From JAEZJZ01 sp964450265 (GTDB lineage Bacteria; Bacillota; UBA994; UBA5500), in NCBI GenBank assembly GCA_964450265.1, contig CAYVCY010000039.1, positions 1-15,294 of the forward strand: a DNA stretch of 15,294 nt. The letters run 5' to 3'. This document shows positions 1 to 7,186 of this stretch, piece by piece. Below the pieces are notes generated by a model. It saw only the letters and a program-made list of their open reading frames with translations. It did not search any database and was not told the origin of the DNA. Every line of letters starts with the position of its first letter. Positions within the stretch are counted from its first letter, which is position 1. The position numbers were made by a program, and so were the translations under genes.

Positions 1-61
1 TCCCACGAATTATCTGCCGTCTCTTCTTCTTTTGTTCTTCTCTTAGTTCTAGTATGTCAAT

Positions 62-116
62 GGACAGGGAAAATGTCACCCCAAATCGCGTTATACGGGA
101 CAGGGAAAATGTCACC
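62..116 (+). repeat. Left IS end with doubled terminal motif
   Basis: GGACAGGGAAAATGTCACC occurs twice, at 62-80 and 98-116, exactly repeated with a 36-base period. The outer copy is the inverted partner of 1697-1716. Doubled motifs at an IS end are expected of transposase binding sites; binding itself is inference. Confidence 0.85.
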
Positions 117-133
117 TTCGAGGTTAGAATACG

Positions 134-244
134 CCCTTGACTCCCTGTGCTTCTTGTTAAGTGCGAGGGGCGATGGCAGGGAGGACGAAGGCAAGAATCC
201 TTCGCTCGCCCCTCGGTACGTCATTTTAGCACAGGGGTCAAGGG
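134..244. other. Long nested palindrome inside the IS, downstream of the transposase
   Basis: Three nested stems are visible. The outer stem pairs 134-151 with 228-244 (17 bp, one extra T on the left arm). The middle stem pairs CGAGGGGCGA (164-173) with TCGCCCCTCG (206-215). The inner stem pairs CGAAGG (186-191) with CCTTCG (199-204) around a 7-base loop. Internal loops of about 12 bases separate outer and middle stems. No T-tract follows in either direction, so it is not a classic terminator. It could be a captured miniature element, a structured RNA, or a barrier to transcription through the IS. A smaller inverted repeat (GCTTAGG 261-267, CCTAAGC 292-298) lies beside the transposase stop. 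Confidence 0.7.
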
Positions 245-299
245 ACTTAGCTGGATGATGGCTTAGGGCTCCGACAGGGAGGACTGGGTGACCTAAGCG

Positions 300-1646
300 T
301 TAGTCGTTGTCTCTGAATGCTGAGTCACCCAAGGCAGCGCTCAGCCAAGGTCGTTCGTCAAAGTATTTTTCGGTCTTGGAGCGCCTGCGCTTAATCGGCT
401 TGGGCTGTTGTTTCTTCCATGGGTGATCAGCAGGCTGGGTTCGCGGCTGCGTAGGTGTTGCCGGTTTCTCTTTTGGTGGTTCTACGCTCTTCTCTGGCTT
501 TGGTATGGCCTTTAGCGCGTATACCACGTCACAGTATACGGCACTAACGGTTCCGTCTAGAGCTGTAAGTACCTGCACGGTGGCTTTCTGCCTTAAGGGG
601 ATAACTTGTCCACGCGAATCGAGTAGTTGAAATAGCTGACCGCCATAGGAAATGGTTGAACCAGCAGATGCTTTACGCGGATGACGGATAGACAGGATTC
701 TGCGAATGTTCTCTTGGCTGGGTGCAGGTGAAAAGACAGACCCATCCTCGGGTGCCTTTACGGCGAACTGCTTGTTGAATCTAGCAATGAATCCCGGTAG
801 AAAAGCATTGGCCTCTTCCATGGTTGAGATCTTGGCTATCCGAAGCTCAGTAATCAGGCGAGCTTGTAGGGTCCCCCAAAGGCGTTCAATTCTCCCTTTA
901 GCTTGCGGTGACCGTGCAGGAATGTGTTGGATTCCAAGGTCCGCGAGAGCATTGCCGAACTGAGTTAAGGCTACGGTCTTTCCAGCCAACTGGTCCTCGA
1001 TACTGAGCTTATCTTTTTTCGGGGAGAAGAAGATCGAGTGGCGATCAGAATAAAGGCCATCTGGAATCCCGTAGTCATTAAGCACTTGCTCAAGCATTAA
1101 ATGGTATCCTCGCAAGTCTTCAGTAGGTCTAAAGACAAGTGCTAAAACAGTGCTTGTAGCATCATCGATGCTCCCATGCAGAGCCAGCGTAGGCCCTCGT
1201 CCCTCCAGCCAATCATGGGTACTGGCATCGCACTGCGCCAGCATGCCCATGCGTGCTTTGCGGTCACGAGTACGACGTTTGTGAGGCTGTTTCTTAGAAA
1301 AGCGCAATTGCACTTGCGCTTTGTGTAGGATTCTAGCAACGCTCTTGGCACTTATCTCGATAGAGTTGTGTTCGGCCAAAAGCTCACTCATGTGCTGGCA
1401 GCTAGTGTCCTTGTAGTCTCCTGTTGCCATTTCAACAACCAGACGCCTAACGTCAGTAGGAATAGCGTTAGCGGGCTTCCGTCCACGATTACCGTGTGCG
1501 AGAAAACCTGGTCCCTGATTCTGAACCCCTTTCTTCAACCGTTTCACTTGTCGTTCACTTAGTCCAAGCAATTGTGCTGCGTCAGCAATGGTACGTCTTC
1601 CGCTAAGGGTGTCTTGAATGGCACGAAGGCGATTTGCTTCTTTCAT
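300..1646 (-). CDS. DDE transposase, IS1202/ISNCY-like
   Basis: Cuts and rejoins the ends of the surrounding element. Numbered from the ATG at 1646 (448 aa): an N-terminal helix-turn-helix (about 20-39, ADAAQLLGLSERQVKRLKK), then an RNase H-fold core with catalytic D140 (QCDAS), D201 (GIPDGLYSDRHSIF) and E254 (AKGRIERLWG), and a Pro/Lys-rich tail ending in a basic RRRSKTEKYFDERPW segment. The DGLYSDRHSIF block is characteristic of the IS1202-like group. Two further in-frame ATGs lie at 1670 and 1667, but the predicted transcript starts there and the only Shine-Dalgarno-like run (GGGAG) precedes 1646, about 14 bases away, so 1646 is preferred; the longer reading gives 456 aa. The frame is intact and all three catalytic residues are present, so the element could be active. 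Confidence 0.88.
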   Translation of the reverse strand: MKEANRLRAIQDTLSGRRTIADAAQLLGLSERQVKRLKKGVQNQGPGFLAHGNRGRKPANAIPTDVRRLVVEMATGDYKDTSCQHMSELLAEHNSIEISAKSVARILHKAQVQLRFSKKQPHKRRTRDRKARMGMLAQCDASTHDWLEGRGPTLALHGSIDDATSTVLALVFRPTEDLRGYHLMLEQVLNDYGIPDGLYSDRHSIFFSPKKDKLSIEDQLAGKTVALTQFGNALADLGIQHIPARSPQAKGRIERLWGTLQARLITELRIAKISTMEEANAFLPGFIARFNKQFAVKAPEDGSVFSPAPSQENIRRILSIRHPRKASAGSTISYGGQLFQLLDSRGQVIPLRQKATVQVLTALDGTVSAVYCDVVYALKAIPKPEKSVEPPKEKPATPTQPRTQPADHPWKKQQPKPIKRRRSKTEKYFDERPWLSAALGDSAFRDND

Positions 1647-1671
1647 GTTTAAATATTGCTCTCCCATCATA

Positions 1672-1716
1672 GGGACATTATCGCTGTCCCGTTACAGGGT
1701 GACAATATCGCTGTCC
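1672..1716 (-). repeat. Right IS end with doubled terminal motif
   Basis: Read on the minus strand, GGACAGCGATATTGTCACCC (outer, 1716-1697) is followed by GGGACAGCGATAATGTCCC (inner, 1690-1672). The period here is 27 bases against 36 at the left end, so the two ends are not equivalent. The inner copy nearly touches the first possible start codon of the transposase. Confidence 0.85.
1677..1705 (-). promoter_or_regulatory. Transposase promoter inside the right IS end
   Basis: On the minus strand TTGTCA (1705-1700) and GATAAT (1682-1677) are separated by exactly 17 bases, each 5/6 to the sigma-A consensus. The -35 lies in the outer terminal motif and the -10 in the inner one. Predicted transcription would begin near 1670, so transposase binding to its ends should block its own promoter (inference). 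Confidence 0.7.
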
Positions 1717-1739
1717 GACGACACGTTATGCCTTGTCGG

Positions 1740-1768
1740 CTGTCACCACGATACTCCTATGTTATAAT
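1740..1768 (+). promoter_or_regulatory. Promoter of the chromate transporter pair
   Basis: A perfect TATAAT at 1763-1768 is preceded, at 17 bases, by CTGTCA (1740-1745, 4/6). The predicted start of transcription, about 1775, is just before the GGAGGGAGG ribosome binding site, giving a very short leader. Both hexamers lie outside the insertion sequence. Confidence 0.65.
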
Positions 1769-1792
1769 GTGTTACCGGAGGGAGGTTACCAA

Positions 1793-2356
1793 TTGAACAC
1801 CATTTCCACAAGCAGCCGGCCCGGCTTGTTGCATCTCTGCTCTATATTCCTGCGGGTGGGTGCCTTCACCTTCGGTGGCGGCTTTGCCATGCTCCCGATC
1901 ATCCAGCGGGAGCTGGTAGAGAAGCAGGGATGGCTGCAGGACGAGGAATTCATCGACATGATCGCCCTCACCCAGTCTGCTCCCGGGCCGATAGCGGTAA
2001 ACGCAGCCGTATATCTCGGCTACCGCCTGCGTGGCATGCCAGGAGCCGGTGTAGCCGTGGTGGGCGTAACGCTGCCCTCCCTGCTGACCATCCTGACCAT
2101 CGCATACGCGCTCAGCAATAATAGTCTGAGCTGGCTGGATCGCGTCTTTGCCGGTATCCGCCCCACGGTAGTGGCACTGGTTGCCTCAGCCGCCTACTCA
2201 CTGGGACGCCGTTCGTTACCAGATGGCATCAGTTGGGGATTGCTGGGACTGACTGTGATCGCGCTACTGGTTTTTGACCTGCATCCAGTCCTGGTAGTGG
2301 CTGCCGGCGCCATCGTTGGCTTAATCTGGCGACCAGAAGGGAGCGTGACCCGATGA
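1793..2356 (+). CDS. chrA: Chromate transporter, single CHR domain (first of pair)
   Basis: Membrane protein of the CHR (chromate ion transporter) family, expected to export chromate. It has 187 aa, half the length of the fused two-domain ChrA, so it belongs to the short-chain type that works as a pair with its neighbour. Visible signatures are the FTFGGGFAMLPIIQRELVEK motif near the N-terminus and the TQSAPGPIAVNAAVYLGYR motif, followed by several hydrophobic helices. The start is TTG at 1793: GGAGG (1781-1785) sits 7 bases upstream, and the in-frame ATG at 1733 would lie before the promoter. It overlaps the next gene by 4 bases (ATGA), indicating translational coupling. The substrate is assigned by family only; some CHR proteins have no proven link to chromate. 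Confidence 0.88.
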   Translation: MNTISTSSRPGLLHLCSIFLRVGAFTFGGGFAMLPIIQRELVEKQGWLQDEEFIDMIALTQSAPGPIAVNAAVYLGYRLRGMPGAGVAVVGVTLPSLLTILTIAYALSNNSLSWLDRVFAGIRPTVVALVASAAYSLGRRSLPDGISWGLLGLTVIALLVFDLHPVLVVAAGAIVGLIWRPEGSVTR

Positions 2357-2874
2357 GCATCCTCTGGCAGCTATTCTATACCTTCTTTATGATCGGTTCC
2401 CTTGCCTTCGGCGGGGGTTATGTGATGATCCCGCTGCTCGACCGCCAAATCGTGAACACCTTAGGCTGGCTGACGCCGAACCAATTCATCGACATAGTGG
2501 CCATTGCCGAGATGACTCCGGGACCGATCGCTGTCAACTCGGCCACTTTCGTCGGCTTCCAGCGTGCCGGAATCCTGGGCTCTGTGGTAGCTACCACAGG
2601 AGTAGTCTTGCCATCATTCCTGATCGTGGTAGCGATAGCCATTCTGGTGCAACGTTTTAGCAACTCCGAACGCCTGAGATGCGCCATCTGTGGGGTGCGT
2701 CCGGTGGTAGTAGGCATGATCGCCAGCGCGGTCTGGTCGGTCGGCAAGCAGACCCTCCTGGATTGGAAGTCTTGGCTACTGGCGATAGTGATGCTCTTGT
2801 TGTTGCTCCGCGCCAAAGTCCATCCTATTCTGCTGATTGCCGCTTCTGGATTATTGGGATTGTTGTTCTTCTAA
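2353..2874 (+). CDS. chrA: Chromate transporter, single CHR domain (second of pair)
   Basis: Second half of the short-chain chromate transporter pair, 173 aa. It repeats the family motifs of its neighbour: LAFGGGYVMIPLLDRQIV near residue 20 and AEMTPGPIAVNSATFVGF near residue 55, then hydrophobic segments up to the C-terminus. Paired short CHR proteins are thought to insert with opposite membrane orientation and act together as a heterodimer; here that is family knowledge, not something the sequence shows. The ATG overlaps the TGA of the upstream gene, with GGGAG about 10 bases before it. A dispersed repeat and an intrinsic terminator follow. Confidence 0.9.
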   Translation: MSILWQLFYTFFMIGSLAFGGGYVMIPLLDRQIVNTLGWLTPNQFIDIVAIAEMTPGPIAVNSATFVGFQRAGILGSVVATTGVVLPSFLIVVAIAILVQRFSNSERLRCAICGVRPVVVGMIASAVWSVGKQTLLDWKSWLLAIVMLLLLLRAKVHPILLIAASGLLGLLFF

Positions 2875-2882
2875 AGTCTCAC

Positions 2883-2952
2883 GCAACAATCACTAAAGCG
2901 AATCTTTCGTAGAAAGAATGGCCATTGTCCCCGACGTCAAAAGATGTTGCCA
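2883..2952 (+). repeat. Dispersed multi-hairpin repeat, copy C (diverged)
   Basis: Aligns with the repeat at 7880-7951: AACAATCACTAA, then TCTTTC-gta-GAAAGA (2903-2917), then a CCATTG segment, then a last hairpin GACGTC-AAAA-GATGTT. The last stem differs in sequence from its counterpart (GCAACACC/GGTGTTGC) yet still pairs if G-U is allowed. The first hairpin is only half present. It lies between the chr genes and their terminator. Confidence 0.7.
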
Positions 2953-2956
2953 TTTG

Positions 2957-2993
2957 AAAAAGACCGCCACGCTCGTACTGGCGGTCTTTCTTT
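2957..2993 (+). terminator. Intrinsic terminator after the chr pair
   Basis: AAAGACCGCC (2959-2968) pairs perfectly with GGCGGTCTTT (2980-2989) around an 11-base loop, with A-rich sequence before and TTTCTTT after. The near-symmetric A/T flanks suggest it could also work leftwards. Confidence 0.85.
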
Positions 2994-3053
2994 GCCTGCT
3001 AGCTACATACTTCCCCCGGTGATTGGCAGAATAATCTTTGGGAGTGATAGGCA

Positions 3054-4610
3054 ATGCGAAGGCAGAAGAGCCGCTTGACCAAGCCGAAGCCGATTTCAGC
3101 AGCGAAAAAAGCGAAGTGGAACGACGGAAACTTCACCGGAGACTTGGAGCAGGACTACCGATCAATGTTGACTCTGCTGGCAAACTCAGTAGATGCGAAA
3201 TCAAGGCTACTGAGCACGGCAGACCACCGCCGAGTGAGGCTTTTCTTCTATGCCGACCTGGTGGACACGAATTTGCTCAGCCGCGATATAATCAATCCTC
3301 TGCAATGCATGCAGGGGCTATTGCTGCCGGAGAAGGTGCTCCAGCAGATCTCGGTGCCGGAAACAGACGTGGTGGAGAAATTGTCTCAGGCGGCCGACAT
3401 AATGTCTGATGGCGTGGTAGTGCTGCTCTTGGAGGGTCAGTCGCAAGCGGTGCTTGCCCATCTGCCGCAGGTGGAGCGGCGACCGATCGAGCGAACCCAG
3501 TCCGAAGAAGTGATTATCGGCCCCCATGATAGCTTTAGCGAATCGCTGCCTGCCAATGTGGCTGTGATCCGAGGCCTGCTCGCCTCCAGCAAACTGAAGG
3601 TTGAGTCGGTGAAGATCGGTCGGCTATCGCGAACCAAGGCAAATATCCTCTATGTGCAGGATGTCGTTCAGCAGAAACTGGTGGACGAGATGCGAAAACG
3701 GCTCAACCGCATCGACATCGATTACTGCCAGGGTTCTGCCTTCTTAGTCGATTTCTTGGACGACGACCCCAAATCGATCTTCCCTCTAATGAGGGTAACT
3801 GAACGCCCCCATCGGGTGGCAGGTGCCATCGCTGAGGGACGGGTGGCCCTGTTGGTGCACGGCGACCCGACTGCCTTGATCGCGCCTACCTTCTTCCCAG
3901 AATTCGTGCAATCGTCAGAGGACTATTTTGAACGCCCAATTATCGGCACCTTCCTCCGTTGCCTGCGCCTAGTCAGCGGTTTTCTGGCGGTATTCTTACC
4001 TGGGCTCTGGATAACCTTGGTTTCTTTTCACCACGGCATTATTCCGCGCCCCCTGTTCTCCTCCATCGCCGCCGGGCGGGAGAACGTGCCGCTGACAACG
4101 ATCCTGGAGGCCTTTCTGTTGCTGTTGGCATTCGACATCGTAATTGAGGCCAGCACTAGGTTGCCGAACGCTGTCGGCCAAGCCATCGGCATTGTGGGAG
4201 CGATCATCCTCGGACAATCGGCGGTACAGGCCAACTTGGTCAGTCCCGCAATGACCATCGTGGTAGCCCTGGCCGGGCTGGCCACGTACACCTCCCCTTC
4301 TCCAGCGTTATTGGGGCCTTTGCGCCTGCTAAAGTACATAGTGCTGGTCGCCAGCAGCCTCCTCGGTCTCTTCGGCTTTGTCTGGATAATCATCCTTCTG
4401 ATCCTACATATGACCTGTAAACGTTCCTTTGGCTACCCGTACCTCTATCCAGTCGCGCCTTTCGAACCGCGAGGGATGCTGGACATAATCGCCAGATTGC
4501 CTTTGTACAAGTCAGACCTCCGCCCTGAGTTCTTGGCTGCCGACAACCAACGGCGCATGGCCGAGCACTTACGGCCTGGGCCTGATCAGGAGCGCCCCGA
4601 TGAAACGTAA
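3054..4610 (+). CDS. gerAA: Spore germinant receptor subunit A (GerA family)
   Basis: A-subunit of a GerA-type receptor in the inner spore membrane, which with B and C subunits responds to small-molecule germinants. It has 518 aa, usual for the family. Residues 1 to about 295 form the soluble N-terminal region, with a basic Lys-rich start and the family motifs GPHDSFSES (156-164) and ERPHRVAGAIAEGRVALLVHG (250-270) leading into FVQSSEDYFERP. About 300-452 is the membrane part, with helices near 300-325, 347-365, 376-393 and 424-452; the YTSPSPALLGPLR block sits in the last loop. A hydrophilic tail follows. The start is supported by GGGAG (3040-3044) nine bases upstream. It overlaps gerAB by 11 bases. 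No convincing sporulation sigma-factor promoter was found upstream. Confidence 0.95.
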   Translation: MRRQKSRLTKPKPISAAKKAKWNDGNFTGDLEQDYRSMLTLLANSVDAKSRLLSTADHRRVRLFFYADLVDTNLLSRDIINPLQCMQGLLLPEKVLQQISVPETDVVEKLSQAADIMSDGVVVLLLEGQSQAVLAHLPQVERRPIERTQSEEVIIGPHDSFSESLPANVAVIRGLLASSKLKVESVKIGRLSRTKANILYVQDVVQQKLVDEMRKRLNRIDIDYCQGSAFLVDFLDDDPKSIFPLMRVTERPHRVAGAIAEGRVALLVHGDPTALIAPTFFPEFVQSSEDYFERPIIGTFLRCLRLVSGFLAVFLPGLWITLVSFHHGIIPRPLFSSIAAGRENVPLTTILEAFLLLLAFDIVIEASTRLPNAVGQAIGIVGAIILGQSAVQANLVSPAMTIVVALAGLATYTSPSPALLGPLRLLKYIVLVASSLLGLFGFVWIIILLILHMTCKRSFGYPYLYPVAPFEPRGMLDIIARLPLYKSDLRPEFLAADNQRRMAEHLRPGPDQERPDET

Positions 4611-5691
4611 GACACAAGTCACCGCCGTCCAATTTGGATTATCGCTATATCCGATTGCCGTCGGAAACATCTACTTCCGAGCGGCCGGCGTGGTGGTGCC
4701 TCTGGCCGGCGCTGCAGGATGGCTGGCCATCGTGATCGCCTTCGCTGTCGGCCTGCTCTGGGTGCTCTTGACAGCAAAACTCAGTCGTTGGGCACCCAAA
4801 GGAGGTTTCGCCCAGGCGGTATTCACCTGGTGGGGCCGCTGGATCGGCAGTTTAGTGCTGATTTACCTGGCAGCAGTCGGACTCTGGCTGGGTAGCCTGA
4901 TACTGCTAGAGGGGAGCATGGTCTTTCATTCTATCGCCCTACCGGCCACCCCTCCGCTGACATTGACGCTGTGCACATTATTTCTGATGGTGATTAGCGA
5001 CTTGAAGGGAATAGAGGTCTACCTGCGCACAGTGCAATTCTTGACCCTGCTAGGGATTCCGCTGCTGCTAGGTATTCTCTGGGGCACAGCCCCCCTGATG
5101 AAGCTGGAAAACCTGATGCCTTTACTCGGTACCGGGCCGGCCGGCATTGCCCATGCGACTTACTTGTCACTGACCTGGGCTATGGATGGAATTCTCTTCA
5201 CCCTCTTCTTGGGCCCGTTAGTGAACGATCAACACAGGCTAGGCCGGGCCTCAGTGATCGCGGTGGCCTTTGCTGGCTTCACCATCAGCATGATGGTGGT
5301 GGTCACAGTCGGCACCCTCGGACTAGGTTTCACCGAATCCTACATCTATCCCTCCGCCCAGCTGGCGCTGAATGCCCCCTTTGGCGGCTTTCTCAGTGGA
5401 CTGGAGTTGCTGTTCTATCCTTTATGGTTGGTCAGCACCTACGTCAAGTCTACTGCCTTTTTCATGCTGGCCTCGGAAAGCGTTGGGGGATTGCTCCCGG
5501 TGCTAAAACAGCCGTGGAGAGGTCCATTACTCGGCCTAGTTTGCTTATTGTTGAGCAGTATCCCAGAAAGTTCGCTGGCGATGGTCGCCGCTATCGGGCG
5601 CGTAACCAACAGTTTCGTCGCCTCCCTTTCTTGGCTGCTGCCATTATTGGCCATCGTCGCCTGGCAGAGGAGGAACCAGCATGCGAACTAG
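4600..5691 (+). CDS. gerAB: Spore germinant receptor subunit B, APC-type permease
   Basis: B-subunit of the germinant receptor, an amino acid-polyamine-organocation (APC) fold protein that supplies the germinant-binding membrane core. It has 363 aa and is almost entirely hydrophobic, with about ten predicted helices; the opening QFGLSLYPIAVGN and the KGGFAQAVFTWWGRWIG and SDLKGIEVYLRTVQF segments are typical of GerAB proteins. AGGAG (4588-4592) is 7 bases before the ATG. The gene overlaps gerAA by 11 bases and gerAC by 11 bases, so the three are translationally coupled. It is intact, but its C-subunit partner is broken downstream. Which germinant it senses cannot be read from the sequence. 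Confidence 0.94.
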   Translation: MKRKTQVTAVQFGLSLYPIAVGNIYFRAAGVVVPLAGAAGWLAIVIAFAVGLLWVLLTAKLSRWAPKGGFAQAVFTWWGRWIGSLVLIYLAAVGLWLGSLILLEGSMVFHSIALPATPPLTLTLCTLFLMVISDLKGIEVYLRTVQFLTLLGIPLLLGILWGTAPLMKLENLMPLLGTGPAGIAHATYLSLTWAMDGILFTLFLGPLVNDQHRLGRASVIAVAFAGFTISMMVVVTVGTLGLGFTESYIYPSAQLALNAPFGGFLSGLELLFYPLWLVSTYVKSTAFFMLASESVGGLLPVLKQPWRGPLLGLVCLLLSSIPESSLAMVAAIGRVTNSFVASLSWLLPLLAIVAWQRRNQHAN

Positions 5692-6529
5692 AGCCTTTCT
5701 GACGATTTTGCTGTTACTAGCCGGTTGCTGCCTGAACGGATGCTGGGATCAACAGGAAATCACCTCCCTGGCACCGATTACCGGCTTAGGAGTGGATGCA
5801 GGCGACCAACCGGGCATGTACAAGATCTCAGTGCAGATCACGGCCGGTGGCGGCGGAGATACCAATGACGGCAGCGCCGAAACGAGACTACGGGTGCTCA
5901 CAGTAGACGCCGAAACTGTCGAAGCAGGTATCATGCAGCTACAGCCACAACTCAGACGCGCACCCTTTTTGCTTCATCTCAACTTTATAGCCCTAGGGGA
6001 AGAACTGGCAAGAAGCGGGATCGAAGGCGTACTCGCCAGCCTCCAGGCCAGCCCTCAAATCAGGGCATCGGTACCGCTCCTGGTCGCCGCCGGCAGTGCG
6101 GAAGCAGTGCTGGCTGCCCATTCGGGAATTGCCCGGGCCCCAGGGCAGGACATCAGCGATCTGCTAGAGGGCATCGCTGAAGCCCCCATAGGGGTTCGCG
6201 CCACGATCCTCGATGCCATCAACGCCCATACCATTCGGGGTACTGAGCTAGCACTGCCGATCCTCGACCTGATCCCGCTACATTTGGAGTCGGGCACCAG
6301 CCTCCCTGACGACGGCACCGGGCAAGGTGGCGAACGATATACTGAGGTGAAGATGGAACGCACCGCGCTGTTCGATCGGAACCGCTTTGTAGCCACCCTG
6401 GATCGGCTGGAGACCAATATCCTGTCAGTGCTTCTGGGCGCGGGTGGCCGGGGCATGGCACTGGTGCCAAACCCAGCTAATCCGATCAGACCGCTGTCCA
6501 TTTTCTATGAGAGACTCAATGTCTTATAA
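5681..6529 (+). CDS. gerAC: Germinant receptor subunit C, N-terminal part, ends at premature TAA
   Basis: Lipoprotein C-subunit of the GerA receptor, normally anchored outside the inner spore membrane. It starts with a signal peptide and lipobox; the family-typical NGCWDQQEI motif puts the lipidated residue at C21 (C16, in LAGC, is an alternative). The characteristic ITGLGVD and later the domain up to ETNILSVLLGAGGRG are present. Translation stops at TAA (6527-6529) after 282 aa, while family members are usually about 370-410 aa. The same frame then continues to 6886 with clear GerAC sequence, so the gene is interrupted by one nonsense codon rather than a frameshift. AGGAGG (5668-5673) lies 7 bases before the ATG. 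A 282-residue product would lack the third domain and is probably non-functional. Confidence 0.9.
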   Translation: MRTRAFLTILLLLAGCCLNGCWDQQEITSLAPITGLGVDAGDQPGMYKISVQITAGGGGDTNDGSAETRLRVLTVDAETVEAGIMQLQPQLRRAPFLLHLNFIALGEELARSGIEGVLASLQASPQIRASVPLLVAAGSAEAVLAAHSGIARAPGQDISDLLEGIAEAPIGVRATILDAINAHTIRGTELALPILDLIPLHLESGTSLPDDGTGQGGERYTEVKMERTALFDRNRFVATLDRLETNILSVLLGAGGRGMALVPNPANPIRPLSIFYERLNVL

Positions 6530-6886
6530 CAGATCTCCGTAGATGGCCCCAAACCACCTAAAGTAATCATCAAGCCCCGGATCTCCATCCGCCTGCTGGA
6601 GGTTCATGGAGGGTATGATCTGGCTACCCGGGGGCTGGAGCCGATCGAACGGGCGGTGGAGCTCGACATCGAACAACAGATCGAACGCCTGCTGATCAAA
6701 CTACAGCAATCAGGTCTGGATACGCTGGGACTAGGTCAGAAGATCGCCAATCGCTACCCCAGTGCGTGGAGTGATCTAGAGCCTCTCTGGACCGAAATCT
6801 ATCCTGAGATCCCGATAAGCGTGGAAGTGACGGCGGATGTGAGGGTTACCGGGATGCTAAGAAAGTTCCATCAGACCGAGCGCTAG
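6530..6886 (+). pseudogene. gerAC: C-terminal remainder of gerAC, in frame after the stop
   Basis: After the TAA the frame stays open for 118 codons to a TAG at 6884-6886. It encodes the C-terminal GerAC domain: KVIIKPRISIRLLEVHG, then an amphipathic helix (LDIEQQIERLLIKLQQSG), then the family motif LGLGQKIANRYPSAWSDLE and a terminal VEVTADVRVTGM strand. Full gene length would be 401 codons plus stop. One base change from a sense codon (for example CAA, GAA, AAA or TTA) explains the break; a sequencing error is also possible. A GTG at 6656 has no good ribosome binding site, so independent translation is unlikely. Confidence 0.88.
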
Positions 6887-6945
6887 CCGCGGCGTCACCC
6901 GGCATAATGGAAATATCCGAGACTGCTGACAAACCGCCGGAGGCG

Positions 6946-7023
6946 GTCATTCCGAGCATAACGAGAAATCTAAGACCCAATGGAACGGGCATTGGCTAGA
7001 TTCTTCGCTGCGCTCTGAATGAC
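6946..7023. repeat. 78-bp palindromic element between gerAC and the next gene
   Basis: The 27-base arms at 6946-6972 (GTCATTCCGAGC...AATCTA) and 6997-7023 (TAGATT...GAATGAC) are imperfect inverted repeats, and CCAAT/ATTGG (6977-6981, 6991-6995) extends the stem inwards. The GTCATTCCGAGC...AATCTA pattern is like palindromic repeats seen in many bacterial genomes. The 10-base sequence GAAATATCCG flanks it as a direct repeat at 6910-6919 and 7049-7058. A small hairpin (ACCGCC-GGA-GGCGGT, 6933-6947) abuts the left arm. The rest of 6887-7186 shows no gene and no firm promoter. Confidence 0.8.
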
Positions 7024-7186
7024 GCAGAAGAGCTTCTTCAGGGATTTTGAAATATCCGCGCACATCTCCACGTTCCCTCTTCAAGGCTTTGAGGTTATTC
7101 TCCGTGCCAGGAACATGCCGCCTGCAGGTCCGCGTATATTGTAGGGGACAGGATTTCGATACCTCGCCCAGAAGGGAGGGAAAGGA

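Larger units (their letters stand above)
55..1723 (-). mobile_element. Insertion sequence, IS1202/ISNCY-like, complete
   Basis: A single transposase gene is flanked by inverted ends. The outer ends, 55-81 and 1697-1723 (reverse complement), match at 21 of 27 positions; both begin TGTC, share GGACAG, and finish TGTCACCC. Each end also has a second, inner copy of the GGACAG...ATGTC motif. I see no direct target duplication at either candidate boundary (55/1723 or 62/1716), so the exact ends are uncertain by about 7 bases. The family assignment rests on the transposase. The element sits about 17-24 bases upstream of the -35 of the chromate transporter promoter and is transcribed away from it. 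Confidence 0.85.

Noticed and set aside
1733..1792. ATG-started extension of the first chromate transporter
   Set aside because: It contains the predicted promoter and lies before the strong ribosome binding site that serves the TTG at 1793.
2994..3053. Sporulation (sigma-G-like) promoter before gerAA, e.g. CATACTT at 3005-3012 or GAATA at 3029-3033
   Set aside because: Neither has a partner element at the right distance, so no promoter is claimed although one is expected biologically.
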